From the NCBI RefSeq assembly GCF_004295585.1, contig NZ_AP019400.1:1083501-1147500 (forward strand): 64,000 bases of DNA. Direction: 5' to 3'. A model generated the notes under the pieces. It made no database searches. It had not been told where the DNA came from and saw only the letters and a list, made by a program, of their open reading frames with translations. The position numbers were made by a program, and so were the translations under genes. Positions 19,096 through 27,676 of the stretch are shown one piece after another; within the stretch, counting starts at the first letter, position 1, and each line of letters begins with the position of its first letter. Origin of the DNA: Cohnella abietis (GTDB lineage: Bacteria > Bacillota > Bacilli > Paenibacillales > Paenibacillaceae).

Positions 19096-19333
19096 AACTG
19101 GAGCAATGGCTAGGTGTTTAACAGGTTGAAGATTGTAGGAAGATCTTTACTAAGATAAGGTTTTGAATTTATTTACCTGCTATAAAAGTTAAGTTCATAA
19201 TAAATGCAACTATTTTACAATTTTACCTGTCTTATATAGTGTGAATCTTAATTTTCCACCAATAGTTTTTGGGTAATTAGCGAGTAGTACCAGTTTTACA
19301 ACGGGTCGAACTGAGAAGGGGAATGTGTTTGTT

Positions 19334-20017
19334 ATGGCGAATATTATTCGAAAAAAGTTTGTACTTGTTTTTTTGCTTTTCGTCTTGGTCGCCACAACGC
19401 TCTATTTCTATGATGATAAACCTCAATCAACTCAGAATGAAAATGTTGCGAATATCAATGCACCTTCGGATGATTTTACGAAAAGGGTAGGAAATATTCA
19501 CGGACTATTAGAGGTATTACCATTTAATGAAATGGTTAAAAAATCGGATAAAATTGTTAAAGTGAAAATCAATAGCAAATTAAAGGAAATCAATGAGCCC
19601 TCTGCAAAGACAATATTCGAAGCTGAGGTGATTAATGATATCTACTCAAAAGACAATGATGGAATTAGAAAAATAAATATAATGCAGGCTGGAAATAGTC
19701 AGTGGTCGTTCAATAACAATCCGTTATTTGCCCCTGGAGATGTTTATGTTTTATTTCTCAAAAAAACAGTCAAATTCGATCTAGAAAATACTTACTGGCT
19801 CATCGGTGAGGAAACAAGTGTTTTTGAACAGGTAGATTCGAATACGCTAATTAAATGGTCTCACCCAGAACCGGAACTAGGGTCGATTTCAGATCAGAAA
19901 TTAATAGACAAATGGGTAGAAAAAGATGAGAGATTCAATAAAGATATTCAGACTGTAACTGAGTCCGATTTATTAGAGATAACCAACAAGATATTAGGAC
20001 AGGAGGAGAAAAAATGA
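19334..20017 (+). CDS. Membrane-anchored or secreted protein of unknown function
   Basis: About 227 aa with an N-terminal hydrophobic helix (VLVFLLFVLVATTLYF) and an extracellular, mostly beta-rich remainder (FAPGDVYVLFLKK, YWLIGEETSVF). No family is recognised. GAGAAGGGG lies upstream of both possible starts, GTG 19325 and ATG 19334. Composition is A/T-rich compared with the sugar genes. Its stop overlaps the start of a short ORF at 20014 (ATGA), preceded by AGGAGGAG, suggesting a second coupled gene that has been cut short. It stands between array C and a convergent pseudouridine synthase. Confidence 0.65.
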   Translation: MANIIRKKFVLVFLLFVLVATTLYFYDDKPQSTQNENVANINAPSDDFTKRVGNIHGLLEVLPFNEMVKKSDKIVKVKINSKLKEINEPSAKTIFEAEVINDIYSKDNDGIRKINIMQAGNSQWSFNNNPLFAPGDVYVLFLKKTVKFDLENTYWLIGEETSVFEQVDSNTLIKWSHPEPELGSISDQKLIDKWVEKDERFNKDIQTVTESDLLEITNKILGQEEKK

Positions 20018-20091
20018 AAACAACACTAAATGTAATTAAATTATTAATCATGACGGTAATAATAAAAAGGTCAGCCAAAACCTCTGGCTGA
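20014..20091 (+). pseudogene. Truncated coupled ORF (25 codons) running into a terminator
   Basis: ATG 20014 overlaps the previous stop (ATGA) with an ideal AGGAGGAG, and encodes a signal-peptide-like start (MKTTLNVIKLLIMTVII). The frame then enters the terminator of the convergent gene and stops. This looks like the surviving 5' end of a deleted second gene. A genuine 25-aa peptide cannot be excluded. Confidence 0.45.
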
Positions 20092-20093
20092 CC
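20068..20093. terminator. Terminator, mainly for the convergent pseudouridine synthase
   Basis: Perfect 10-bp stem AGGTCAGCCA/TGGCTGACCT with a 6-nt loop; read on the minus strand it is followed by TTTTTATT. Confidence 0.8.
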
Positions 20094-20100
20094 TAGCTTC

Positions 20101-21039
20101 CTATTTCGGCTCCTCGCGGAACTGGCTCAGAAATTGCTTAGGAATGTCTGTCTCGAAACGCATTACCTGACCCGATGTTGGGTGCTCGAAGGCGAGAACA
20201 CGGGCATGAAGGCCCAGCCTAGAGAATGGCTTTGTTTTGGAGCCGTATTTCTTATCACTAGCGATCGGATGCCCTAAATCCTGCATGTGGACGCGGATTT
20301 GGTTTTTACGGCCGGTTTCCAGATGAACCTCTAGCAGAGAGTAGTTACGGTTGGCCTGAATAACCTTGTAGTGGGTAACTGCATGCTGGCCATCATTCGG
20401 TGTAAAGCTGGAGTACATTTTTAGCGTTGACGTTTCTTTAAGCCAGGAAGAAATCGTGCCTTGCGTTTTCTTGACCATTCCTTCAACGAGCGCGACATAC
20501 ATGCGTTCCTTCACGATATCCTTCCAGCCATCCTGCATCTTCTGCTGGACTCTTTCACTTTTGGCGAAAATCATGACACCAGACGTATCCCGATCTAGAC
20601 GATGCAACACGAATATGCGATTTTTAGGATCATGCAGTCGAACATGGGCCGTTAGCTGGCGGTAAGCAGTCAGCTCGGTTTCTTTTTCAGTTGCAATAGA
20701 CAGCAGCCCAGTATCCTTATTAATAACGATGAGATCATCGTCCTCGAACAAAATCTTAAGGCCAACTAGCACTGGAGCTACTGTTGTCCGGTCTTTGCGA
20801 ATAGTAACGATCTGTCCTGGCTTGAGTGGGTGATTGTATAGCTTCTCCACCCGATCATCGACTGACACCTGACCATGGGCAAGCAAGGATTTAATGGAGT
20901 TCCGTCCTTGAGGCGAGAGCTTGTCTAGTAAGAACAGTAACAGTTCTCCGCCCTCAGTAACCTTGAATTGCTTCGGTGGTGTTTGATTCCGGTTAAAAGT
21001 CCCGCCTTGGGGACGTTTTGTTTTATTGTTGCTTCTCAT
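20101..21039 (-). CDS. RluA-family RNA pseudouridine synthase
   Basis: A 312-aa enzyme isomerising uridine to pseudouridine in rRNA or tRNA. An N-terminal S4-like RNA-binding region (LLAHGQVSVDDR near residue 65) precedes the catalytic domain, whose HRLDRDTSGVMIFAKS motif near residue 145 carries the catalytic Asp; GRKNQIRVHM and HPIASDKKYG are further RluA signatures. The start at 21039 has GAAAGGAAC upstream. It is a single-gene unit convergent with the preceding gene and divergent from the ABC operon. Which RNA site it modifies is not evident. Confidence 0.93.
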   Translation of the reverse strand: MRSNNKTKRPQGGTFNRNQTPPKQFKVTEGGELLLFLLDKLSPQGRNSIKSLLAHGQVSVDDRVEKLYNHPLKPGQIVTIRKDRTTVAPVLVGLKILFEDDDLIVINKDTGLLSIATEKETELTAYRQLTAHVRLHDPKNRIFVLHRLDRDTSGVMIFAKSERVQQKMQDGWKDIVKERMYVALVEGMVKKTQGTISSWLKETSTLKMYSSFTPNDGQHAVTHYKVIQANRNYSLLEVHLETGRKNQIRVHMQDLGHPIASDKKYGSKTKPFSRLGLHARVLAFEHPTSGQVMRFETDIPKQFLSQFREEPK

Positions 21040-21125
21040 TAGTGTATATGTTCCTTTCGCTTGCGTACGCAGTTGTTTAAATTATAACCTATTTATTCGT
21101 GTTGAAGTAAATTTCTCCAACCTTA

Positions 21126-21174
21126 TTGACGCAAATAGATGAGCAGTGTATAGTGTGTATATGGATATACACAC
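21126..21174 (+). promoter_or_regulatory. Sigma-A promoter overlapped by a palindromic operator
   Basis: TTGACG (21126-21131), a 17-bp spacer and TATAGT (21149-21154) form a near-consensus promoter. Directly over the -10 end lies GTGTGTATAT/ATATACACAC (21153-21174), a perfect 10-bp inverted repeat with a GG centre. Position and shape fit the operator of the YtrA-type GntR regulator encoded downstream, implying autoregulated repression. Confidence 0.75.
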
Positions 21175-21203
21175 ATGAACAGTGTGCACAGGAGGAAGTT
21201 GTT

Positions 21204-21932
21204 ATGACCCAGCGGCAAGCTCTTAAATACATTGGTGTCTATCTATGGAAACGTGAGCGCCTCGGATTTCTTTTTACATTCATTTTCGCGATTTATCTGG
21301 GTTCGATTAATAGTGCTAGTATAAATGGCTCCTTGGGAGATGAAGAGATCCCCAAAGTTCTCAACGCTTTAATGGATTGGTTGTACTTAACGATGTTCCC
21401 TATATTTGGATTGGCGATGAATAAATCAATCTTAGCCATGTGGCGCGATGATCACTATTCTAAACGGCTTGCCCAATTACGTACAATGCCAATCCCCCTT
21501 GCTTCGATTGTACAGGCAAGATTTTTACAGACAGCATTTACAATGCCAGTTATCGGTACTGTCTTTATTATCACGCAATACCTTCTATCACCTAACCTTA
21601 GGGATGCAGTTTCTCCAATGCAATTGCTGGTGGTCGACATAATCTGGATAGCTTATTCCTTAATTATTAACGCTTTGTATATATGGTTTGAATTAGGCTT
21701 TAAGGGTAAAAGGTATGTTCAGTTTTATTTAGGATTCATGTTATTCATGGCCATTATATGCGCGATTCTTACCCTACAAGGCGTCTATTTAGTTCATGAG
21801 GTGCTTTGGATTGTTTTAGAAGGCTACAGTGCAGTTGCGATTGCTTTGTTAGTAATAGTGGCGATTGTGGTGATCTGGATGTGCTATCGAGCAACGATTA
21901 GTCGTGTAAGAACAAGATCAATGACTTTCTAG
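21204..21932 (+). CDS. Multi-pass membrane protein, putative ABC permease component
   Basis: A 242-aa protein with about six hydrophobic segments and no recognised catalytic motif. ATG 21204 has AGGAGGAAG six bases upstream; a longer in-frame TTG at 21126 would fall in the promoter -35 box. It is first after an operator-bearing promoter and precedes a YtrA-like regulator and ABC ATPase, the arrangement seen for the membrane subunits of ytr-type operons. It is probably a permease partner for the ATPase at 22472. The 135-bp gap before the regulator is larger than usual. Confidence 0.65.
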   Translation: MTQRQALKYIGVYLWKRERLGFLFTFIFAIYLGSINSASINGSLGDEEIPKVLNALMDWLYLTMFPIFGLAMNKSILAMWRDDHYSKRLAQLRTMPIPLASIVQARFLQTAFTMPVIGTVFIITQYLLSPNLRDAVSPMQLLVVDIIWIAYSLIINALYIWFELGFKGKRYVQFYLGFMLFMAIICAILTLQGVYLVHEVLWIVLEGYSAVAIALLVIVAIVVIWMCYRATISRVRTRSMTF

Positions 21933-22067
21933 TACGATCAGAAAGTATAAATTTCAATGTCTTTAGCCTCATCTGATCTCTCGATACAAACGTTTACGAC
22001 CGTCCCAAGGACGGCGAAGCCGTTTTACTTGTTGTAATAAGGAATACTGAAGAATCGAGGTGAGCTT

Positions 22068-22475
22068 GTGTGGCTGCCGATACGAATAGACGAACAACGG
22101 CCTGAGCCGCTCTACCATCAGATAGAAGTGCAGCTTCGCGGGCTCATACTCGGCGGACAGCTTGAGGAAGGAACGTTGCTTCCCTCGCTTCGCGAGCTGG
22201 CTATATCGCTCAAGTGCAGTGCTATTACGGTTCGAAGAGTTTATCAGGATTTGGAAAATGAAGGGTTGATCCGAACACGCCAAGGCACGGGAACCTTCGT
22301 TGCTGGTGTAGCGACGATTGCAAAGGATGAGCATCGCTTGGAGCGTGCGACTGAGGAGCTTGAACGAGCGGTTGACGCAGCTTTGCAGCTGCATTGTAAG
22401 ATCGAGGAGCTTGAGGATATTTTTCAGACCATTATTCAGAGAAAAGCAGCTGAAAGGAAGGGGGATATCACATGA
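22068..22475 (+). CDS. GntR-family repressor, YtrA subfamily
   Basis: A 135-aa regulator with an N-terminal winged helix-turn-helix (PLYHQIEVQLRGLILGGQL ... LPSLRELAISLKCSAITVRRVYQDLENEGLI) and a short C-terminal dimerisation helix instead of a large effector domain, as in YtrA. GTG 22068 has GAGGTGAG upstream. The stop overlaps the ATPase start by 4 bp (ATGA). The likely DNA target is the palindrome at 21153-21174. Members of this subfamily respond to cell-wall antibiotics in Bacillus; whether this one does is unknown. Confidence 0.9.
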   Translation: MWLPIRIDEQRPEPLYHQIEVQLRGLILGGQLEEGTLLPSLRELAISLKCSAITVRRVYQDLENEGLIRTRQGTGTFVAGVATIAKDEHRLERATEELERAVDAALQLHCKIEELEDIFQTIIQRKAAERKGDIT

Positions 22476-23392
22476 CGGTAACTGATACGGAAATCGCAAT
22501 TTCGTTGCAAGGGATTAAGCTTCAACATGATAAATTCGTTCTAGGGCCTCTGCAATGTGAAATCCCTCGCGGAATGGTTACAGCTATCGTGGGTCCTAAT
22601 GGATCTGGGAAGAGCACCCTGTTCAGAATGCTGCTAGGATTGGAGCCGATCCAAGAGGGAACGGCAGAAGTATTAGGAGTACATCTGAATAGTAATCAAG
22701 ACGATAGTTATAAATCAAAAATAGGCTTCTTGGCCGAAGGTCCAAATAGTAATGACAATAATCGTAGTGCCGATGAGATAGCCCAATTCGTTTCTTATTG
22801 GTATCCCGGTTGGGACTTTGAGCGTTACCGCAAGCTGCTGCGTCATTTTGACGTAGATGGCAGTGTTAAATTTTCTAAGCTATCCAAAGGGATGCGCCGT
22901 AAGGCGGAGCTTTCCATCACGTTAGCGCATGAACCGGAATTGCTTTTGTTGGATGAACCCTCATCAGGGCTTGATCCTTTTGCTTGGAAAAAGTTACTTG
23001 AAGAGCTGCAACGCTATATGGAGCAGGGAAATCGAACATTGATTCTCGCTACTCATGTTATGGACGAAATTCGGCGATTGGCTGATTACATCCTGTTCCT
23101 CTATCGTGGTCGAGTTCTTGGTTTATACGAGAAGGATCGTTTAGTGGACGATTGGCGAACGATAGTCATTCAGCAGCCTGCTGCGAATTCTGGTCTTGAG
23201 CTGCTGCAGCGGACACCTGGTCTGCAGGGCTTGACTGAAGCGGGTCCTGGCGTATACCGACTTGAGGTTAATGAACCCGAGCAAGGAGAAGCATATTGTC
23301 GTTCTTGTGGGCTTCAGGTGCTGGCTGTCCAGCGTATGGAGCTAGAAGATATATTGAGCTGTTTAATTCGGAAGGAGGAAGCTAGAAGATGA
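22472..23392 (+). CDS. ABC transporter ATP-binding protein, YtrB-like
   Basis: A 306-aa ATPase with Walker A GPNGSGKST near residue 41, a signature-like LSKGMRRKAELS in place of LSGGQ, Walker B LLLLDEPSSGLDP and switch His in ATHVMDE. The domain ends near residue 225 and a C-terminal extension follows. Overlaps of 4 bp with both neighbours imply strict operon expression with the GntR regulator and the second ATPase. It probably works with the membrane protein at 21204. Confidence 0.9.
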   Translation: MTVTDTEIAISLQGIKLQHDKFVLGPLQCEIPRGMVTAIVGPNGSGKSTLFRMLLGLEPIQEGTAEVLGVHLNSNQDDSYKSKIGFLAEGPNSNDNNRSADEIAQFVSYWYPGWDFERYRKLLRHFDVDGSVKFSKLSKGMRRKAELSITLAHEPELLLLDEPSSGLDPFAWKKLLEELQRYMEQGNRTLILATHVMDEIRRLADYILFLYRGRVLGLYEKDRLVDDWRTIVIQQPAANSGLELLQRTPGLQGLTEAGPGVYRLEVNEPEQGEAYCRSCGLQVLAVQRMELEDILSCLIRKEEARR

Positions 23393-24294
23393 ATTCTCTT
23401 AAAGTAGACCACATTATTAAAAATTATGGTGAAAAAACGGCAGTAAACAGCCTTAGCTTCGACGTTTCGGAGGGTGAGATTTACGGATTGCTGGGAGCTA
23501 ATGGTGCCGGCAAAACGACGACAATGCGTATGATATTGGGACTTATTTATCCGGATAAGGGTGATATTCGCTACCTTGGTAAGCCTTACAGTCATGAGCA
23601 GCTCAGTATGCTAGGTTATTTGCCCGAGGAAAGAGGCATGTATCCCAAGATTAAAGTGAGTGACCAGATCATCTATCTAGCCCAGCTGCGCGGGATGTCT
23701 CGCAAGGACGCCGACCGGAATTTAAAGGTATGGCTGGATAAGTTCCAAGTACCCGAATATTACAACAAGAAGGTTGAAGAGCTTTCTAAAGGGAATCAAC
23801 AGAAAATCCAGTTTATCGCAGCCGTTATTCATAACCCACGTATTTTGATTCTTGATGAAGCGTTCAGCGGACTAGATCCGGTTAACGTGGAATTGCTGAA
23901 ATCGACAGTTAAAGAGCTTCGCGATGGGGGCACTAGCATTGTGTTCTCCACTCATCGTATGGAGCACGTTGAAGAGCTTTGCCGCAATATAACAATCATG
24001 CATAAGTCTAATCCGGTGCTGCAAGGACCGATAAAGGATATTAAGAAGAAATTCCCGCAGGAGAGAGTTGTCGTTGCGGCGGATGGAGCTATTGCGGGAT
24101 TGGAATCGTTAGCAGGAGTAAGACAGGTCATTCGGCATGAGCATGGTGGTTACGAGCTGAAGGTTAGCACACCGGAAGCGGGTCAACTGATCCTTCAGCA
24201 TGCTTTATCACAAGGACCGATTACTCGATTCGAAGTAATGGAACCGACATTGAACGAAATCTTCATTAAGACGGTAGGTGAGAGCAATGAATAA
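23389..24294 (+). CDS. ABC transporter ATP-binding protein, NatA/YhaQ-like
   Basis: A 301-aa ATPase with Walker A GANGAGKTT, signature LSKGNQQKIQFIAAV, Walker B ILILDEAFSGLDP and switch His in STHRMEHVEELC, plus a C-terminal extension typical of the NatA/YhaQ group. GGAGGAAG precedes the ATG, and the start overlaps the previous stop. The following gene encodes the matching NatB/YhaP-type permease. The pair is an exporter; sodium or drug extrusion are the family's usual roles, not shown here. Confidence 0.9.
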   Translation: MNSLKVDHIIKNYGEKTAVNSLSFDVSEGEIYGLLGANGAGKTTTMRMILGLIYPDKGDIRYLGKPYSHEQLSMLGYLPEERGMYPKIKVSDQIIYLAQLRGMSRKDADRNLKVWLDKFQVPEYYNKKVEELSKGNQQKIQFIAAVIHNPRILILDEAFSGLDPVNVELLKSTVKELRDGGTSIVFSTHRMEHVEELCRNITIMHKSNPVLQGPIKDIKKKFPQERVVVAADGAIAGLESLAGVRQVIRHEHGGYELKVSTPEAGQLILQHALSQGPITRFEVMEPTLNEIFIKTVGESNE

Positions 24295-25552
24295 TAGCTT
24301 ATGGACAGTAATGGCGTTTACAATACGCAACAAGATTCGCAGCAAATCCTTCATCATTATGACGGTTGTTTTAGCGATATTACTTATCGTGGTTGGAAAT
24401 CTTCCCTACTTAATCGAAAAGCTTGGCGGCAGTGACAAGGCGACTCGTGTTGGTTACGCTGAAGGCCAGCAGCCGGAAATCGTGCAAGGGATCAAGGACT
24501 ACTATAAGCTACTTCCTGAACCAGCAGTTGAGCTCGTGTCCATTGATTCAAGTGAGCAATTAAAGGCAGCTTTGGAAAAAGGGGATATTGGAGGCTTTCT
24601 CACCTTCACAGACGACTCAGCGAAAGGGTTCCCTAAAGTCACCTACAATGCGAAGAGCGCCTTCTCAGGAGGAACCTCATCCTCTTTAACTGCAGCACTT
24701 CAGTCTGTGAAGATAGATAAAATTATTAAGGATGCCGGAATGTCCGATGAACAGAAGAGGCAGCTTTCGGAGCCGATATTGCTCGATACTCAGAAGGTCA
24801 GCTTTTCGAATGAGAAGGGCAAAACAGAGGAAGAGCAAGGAATGGCTATCGGTCTGACTTATGCAATGATTATTCTACTGTTCATGGCTGTTATGATTAG
24901 CGGACAATTGATCGCTACCGAGATCACGGCCGAGAAAAGCTCTCGTGTCATGGAAATCATCGTGACGAGCGTATCTCCACTTAAGCAGATGTGGGGTAAA
25001 ATAATCGGTACATTCGTTGTAGCCATCGTCCAGATTGTTGTTCTTGTTGGAGCACTCGTTGTTAATTTATTGTCGCCTCAGAATTCGGAGCCCTTAAGCA
25101 AGCTTGGTATTGATTTGAAATCTGTTGCTCCCGAACTTCTTATCTATGCGATATTATTCTATCTAGCAGGATTCTTCCTATACGCAACATTATTCGCAGC
25201 AGTTGGTTCCATCGTTAGCCGTACAGAGGATCTCGGTCAAGCTTTACTACCGGTTACAATGCTTACTCTTGTCGGTTTCTATATTGCGATGTTCGGACTC
25301 AACCAACCTGACCATATTTTAATTCAAGTGTGCCAATATATTCCGTTCTTCTCTCCATTCCTTATGTTCTTGAGAATCGGATTGGCTGAACCGGCATGGT
25401 GGGAAATTGTAATCTCCATCGGTATCCTGTTCGCTTCTATCATCGGAATCGGCTGGCTCTCCGCCAAAATCTATCGCGTAGGCGTACTCATGTACGGCAA
25501 ACGCCCATCTGTTAAAGAAATTATTAAAGCTATGCGAGCTTATAAGGTTTAG
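24287..25552 (+). CDS. ABC-2 type permease, NatB/YhaP-like
   Basis: A 421-aa membrane protein with one N-terminal transmembrane helix (IIMTVVLAILLIVVGNL), an extracellular domain of about 150 residues, and a C-terminal bundle of five helices beginning after EEEQGMAIGLTYAMIIL, with the ITAEKSSRVMEIIVTSVSP motif of the ABC-2 family. ATG 24287 (GGTGAGAG upstream) lies inside the end of the ATPase gene. It is last in the operon. Confidence 0.9.
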   Translation: MNNSLWTVMAFTIRNKIRSKSFIIMTVVLAILLIVVGNLPYLIEKLGGSDKATRVGYAEGQQPEIVQGIKDYYKLLPEPAVELVSIDSSEQLKAALEKGDIGGFLTFTDDSAKGFPKVTYNAKSAFSGGTSSSLTAALQSVKIDKIIKDAGMSDEQKRQLSEPILLDTQKVSFSNEKGKTEEEQGMAIGLTYAMIILLFMAVMISGQLIATEITAEKSSRVMEIIVTSVSPLKQMWGKIIGTFVVAIVQIVVLVGALVVNLLSPQNSEPLSKLGIDLKSVAPELLIYAILFYLAGFFLYATLFAAVGSIVSRTEDLGQALLPVTMLTLVGFYIAMFGLNQPDHILIQVCQYIPFFSPFLMFLRIGLAEPAWWEIVISIGILFASIIGIGWLSAKIYRVGVLMYGKRPSVKEIIKAMRAYKV

Positions 25553-25640
25553 AAAAAAGGTCAACTCTTGTGGGTAATGTCTATAAACGAGTTATTAAGA
25601 CTTGAGATTTTTATATCATCTACCTGTGACAAACATAATG

Positions 25641-25682
25641 AACCAGTAGGATCAAAGCTCTTGATCTTACTGGTTTTTTTAT
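25641..25682 (+). terminator. Terminator of the ABC exporter operon
   Basis: Stem AACCAGTAGGATCAA/TTGATCTTACTGGTT, 15 bp with one G-T wobble and a 5-nt loop, followed by a run of seven T. The remaining gap to 25940 is very AT-rich and shows no other feature. Confidence 0.9.
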
Positions 25683-25939
25683 TTTGACTGTAAAATACAG
25701 AGGTAACATAAAAGGATCTGAAGAATGAAAAAATCAAGTATATCAAAATATAGTTAAAGGAAGGAAATATTTTTTGAATTAGAATCAAGAAAGAAGCTTA
25801 ATATTCGATATAGCAATCGACCATAAGAATGACTATTAAATTATTAATTATGATACTTAACGACTATTACCGAAAGTTAATGACATACAAAATCTGGTAC
25901 AATATTACTAAAGTCGAGTCGTACTTGGGGGTTTTTTAG

Positions 25940-27676
25940 TTGAAAGTAGTTATGCCTACAGAAGCTCAGATGCAAGCACTATTATCGGGTAAATCTTCGA
26001 GCATGAACGTCAGATTGGAACTTCAGTCTCAGGAAATTCGTCTCCAAAAAGGATTTGATCGTTTAGTATGTCTTTCGGAAATAGAAATAGAACCACGCCC
26101 ATGGCAAACTGATGCAGCATTGAAAGTATTGCGTGATATGCAAGGGAGCGCGATATTAGCTGACGAGGTCGGTCTAGGAAAAACAATAGAAGCAGGATTA
26201 ATTATAAAAGAACTTTACACTAGAGGGCTCATTAAGTCCGTATTAATACTTGTACCTGCCCCACTTGTGGAACAATGGAAAGAAGAATTAAATGAGAAAT
26301 TTAATATTGAACTTAAAGACAGCAGAGAGTTAGGATGGGAGACATCTAACTTTATTATTACATCCATTCCTGGGCTTGTGCGTTCTGAGGAAAGAAAACG
26401 AAAAATCAGTGAACGTACTTTTGATCTCCTTGTTGTGGATGAAGCACACTGTCTTAAAAATCACACTACAGCTACATACAAGTTCATTTATAGCATAAGT
26501 AAGATAAACACCTTGCTCATGTCTGCTACACCTATCCAAAACGACATTAGAGAATTATATAATCTAGTGAACATACTAAAACCAGGGTATTTAAGTAGTC
26601 GAAAATTATTTAGAGAAGAGTATATTATTAACCGTTATACACCCAAAAACATTCAAAACCTAAAAGAACTTCTTAATAATGTAATGATTAGAAATCGAAG
26701 AGCTAATACATTAGTGGAGTTACCAAGACGACATGTTTATAGCATGGAGATCGAGCTGTCTGATATCGAAAGAGAGTTTCATAATCAGGTGATAGATTTC
26801 TGTAGAAATATTTATCGTAAGTACGTCGATGGTCAAATTCCTATTGGCTGGGATAAAACGGAAATCAATTTAATTGTTCTCATTCTAATGATGCTTCTAA
26901 AGCAAAATTGCAGCAGCCCACAATCAACTTTGAGGACCCTTAAGAATCGAATGCTTCCGCGGTTATCAGGACTAGATGATCAGAAAATATGTGAAGATCT
27001 TATTGGTTTCGGTGAAAGTATCAGTGTTCCTACAAAAACATTAGAACTATTGAAAATTATAAAAGCCAATAACAATCAGGTCATCGTATATTCTGAATAT
27101 CTTCCAACCATCGAAATGTTAAAGTCTGTGTTTACTGAGCAAGGTGTGACATTTACAACTTATCAGGGAGGTCTCTCCTCGAGTGAAAAGCAAATGGCTA
27201 TTGAACGATTTCGTAATGGAGAATGCCAGGTTTTTATATCAACAGAATCAGGTGGACAAGGTCTCAATCTACAATTCTGTCATCGATTGATCAATTATGA
27301 CCTTCCGTGGAACCCGATGAGAATCGAACAACGGATTGGAAGAGTGCATCGCTTTGGACAAGTAAATGATGTTGAGATATTTACGATGCCAACTAAAGGA
27401 ACAATTGATGAGTACCTACTGTATATTCTAACCTCGAAAGTTAATTTATTCGAAATTGTCATTGGGGAGCTAGATACGATCCTCTCCTATATGAAAGTTG
27501 AAGACGATTCACTCGAAGTTAGAATAGGCAAGATCATTTTAGAATCTGCCAATGCATCCGAAATTGAACATAAACTAAGAGCGATCGGTGAAGATATGCT
27601 TAAAGCCAAACAAGAGTTGGAAGGGGATATTGATCAGACAACAAAAATATTAGATCATATCGGAGTAGGTGCCTAA
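25940..27676 (+). CDS. RapA/HepA-like SNF2 ATPase
   Basis: A 578-aa Swi2/Snf2-family translocase. Motif I DEVGLGKT (residues 75-82), motif II DEAH (167-170), motif III MSATPIQND, and helicase-C motifs STESGGQGLNLQ and QRIGRVHRFGQ are intact. It ends soon after the second RecA lobe, so it lacks the extra domains of full-length RapA. TTG 25940 follows GGGGG by eight bases; ATG 25952 is the alternative. It overlaps the next gene by 8 bp. Known relatives remodel stalled RNA polymerase or act in phage defence; the role here is open. The gene is A/T-rich and lies in an isolated two-gene island. Confidence 0.9.
   Translation: MKVVMPTEAQMQALLSGKSSSMNVRLELQSQEIRLQKGFDRLVCLSEIEIEPRPWQTDAALKVLRDMQGSAILADEVGLGKTIEAGLIIKELYTRGLIKSVLILVPAPLVEQWKEELNEKFNIELKDSRELGWETSNFIITSIPGLVRSEERKRKISERTFDLLVVDEAHCLKNHTTATYKFIYSISKINTLLMSATPIQNDIRELYNLVNILKPGYLSSRKLFREEYIINRYTPKNIQNLKELLNNVMIRNRRANTLVELPRRHVYSMEIELSDIEREFHNQVIDFCRNIYRKYVDGQIPIGWDKTEINLIVLILMMLLKQNCSSPQSTLRTLKNRMLPRLSGLDDQKICEDLIGFGESISVPTKTLELLKIIKANNNQVIVYSEYLPTIEMLKSVFTEQGVTFTTYQGGLSSSEKQMAIERFRNGECQVFISTESGGQGLNLQFCHRLINYDLPWNPMRIEQRIGRVHRFGQVNDVEIFTMPTKGTIDEYLLYILTSKVNLFEIVIGELDTILSYMKVEDDSLEVRIGKIILESANASEIEHKLRAIGEDMLKAKQELEGDIDQTTKILDHIGVGA

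Noticed and set aside
18560..19129. 189-residue repetitive protein (17-aa repeats)
   Set aside because: It begins inside a repeat unit, has no ribosome-binding site or promoter, and is explained by a 51-bp non-coding repeat whose length is a multiple of three.
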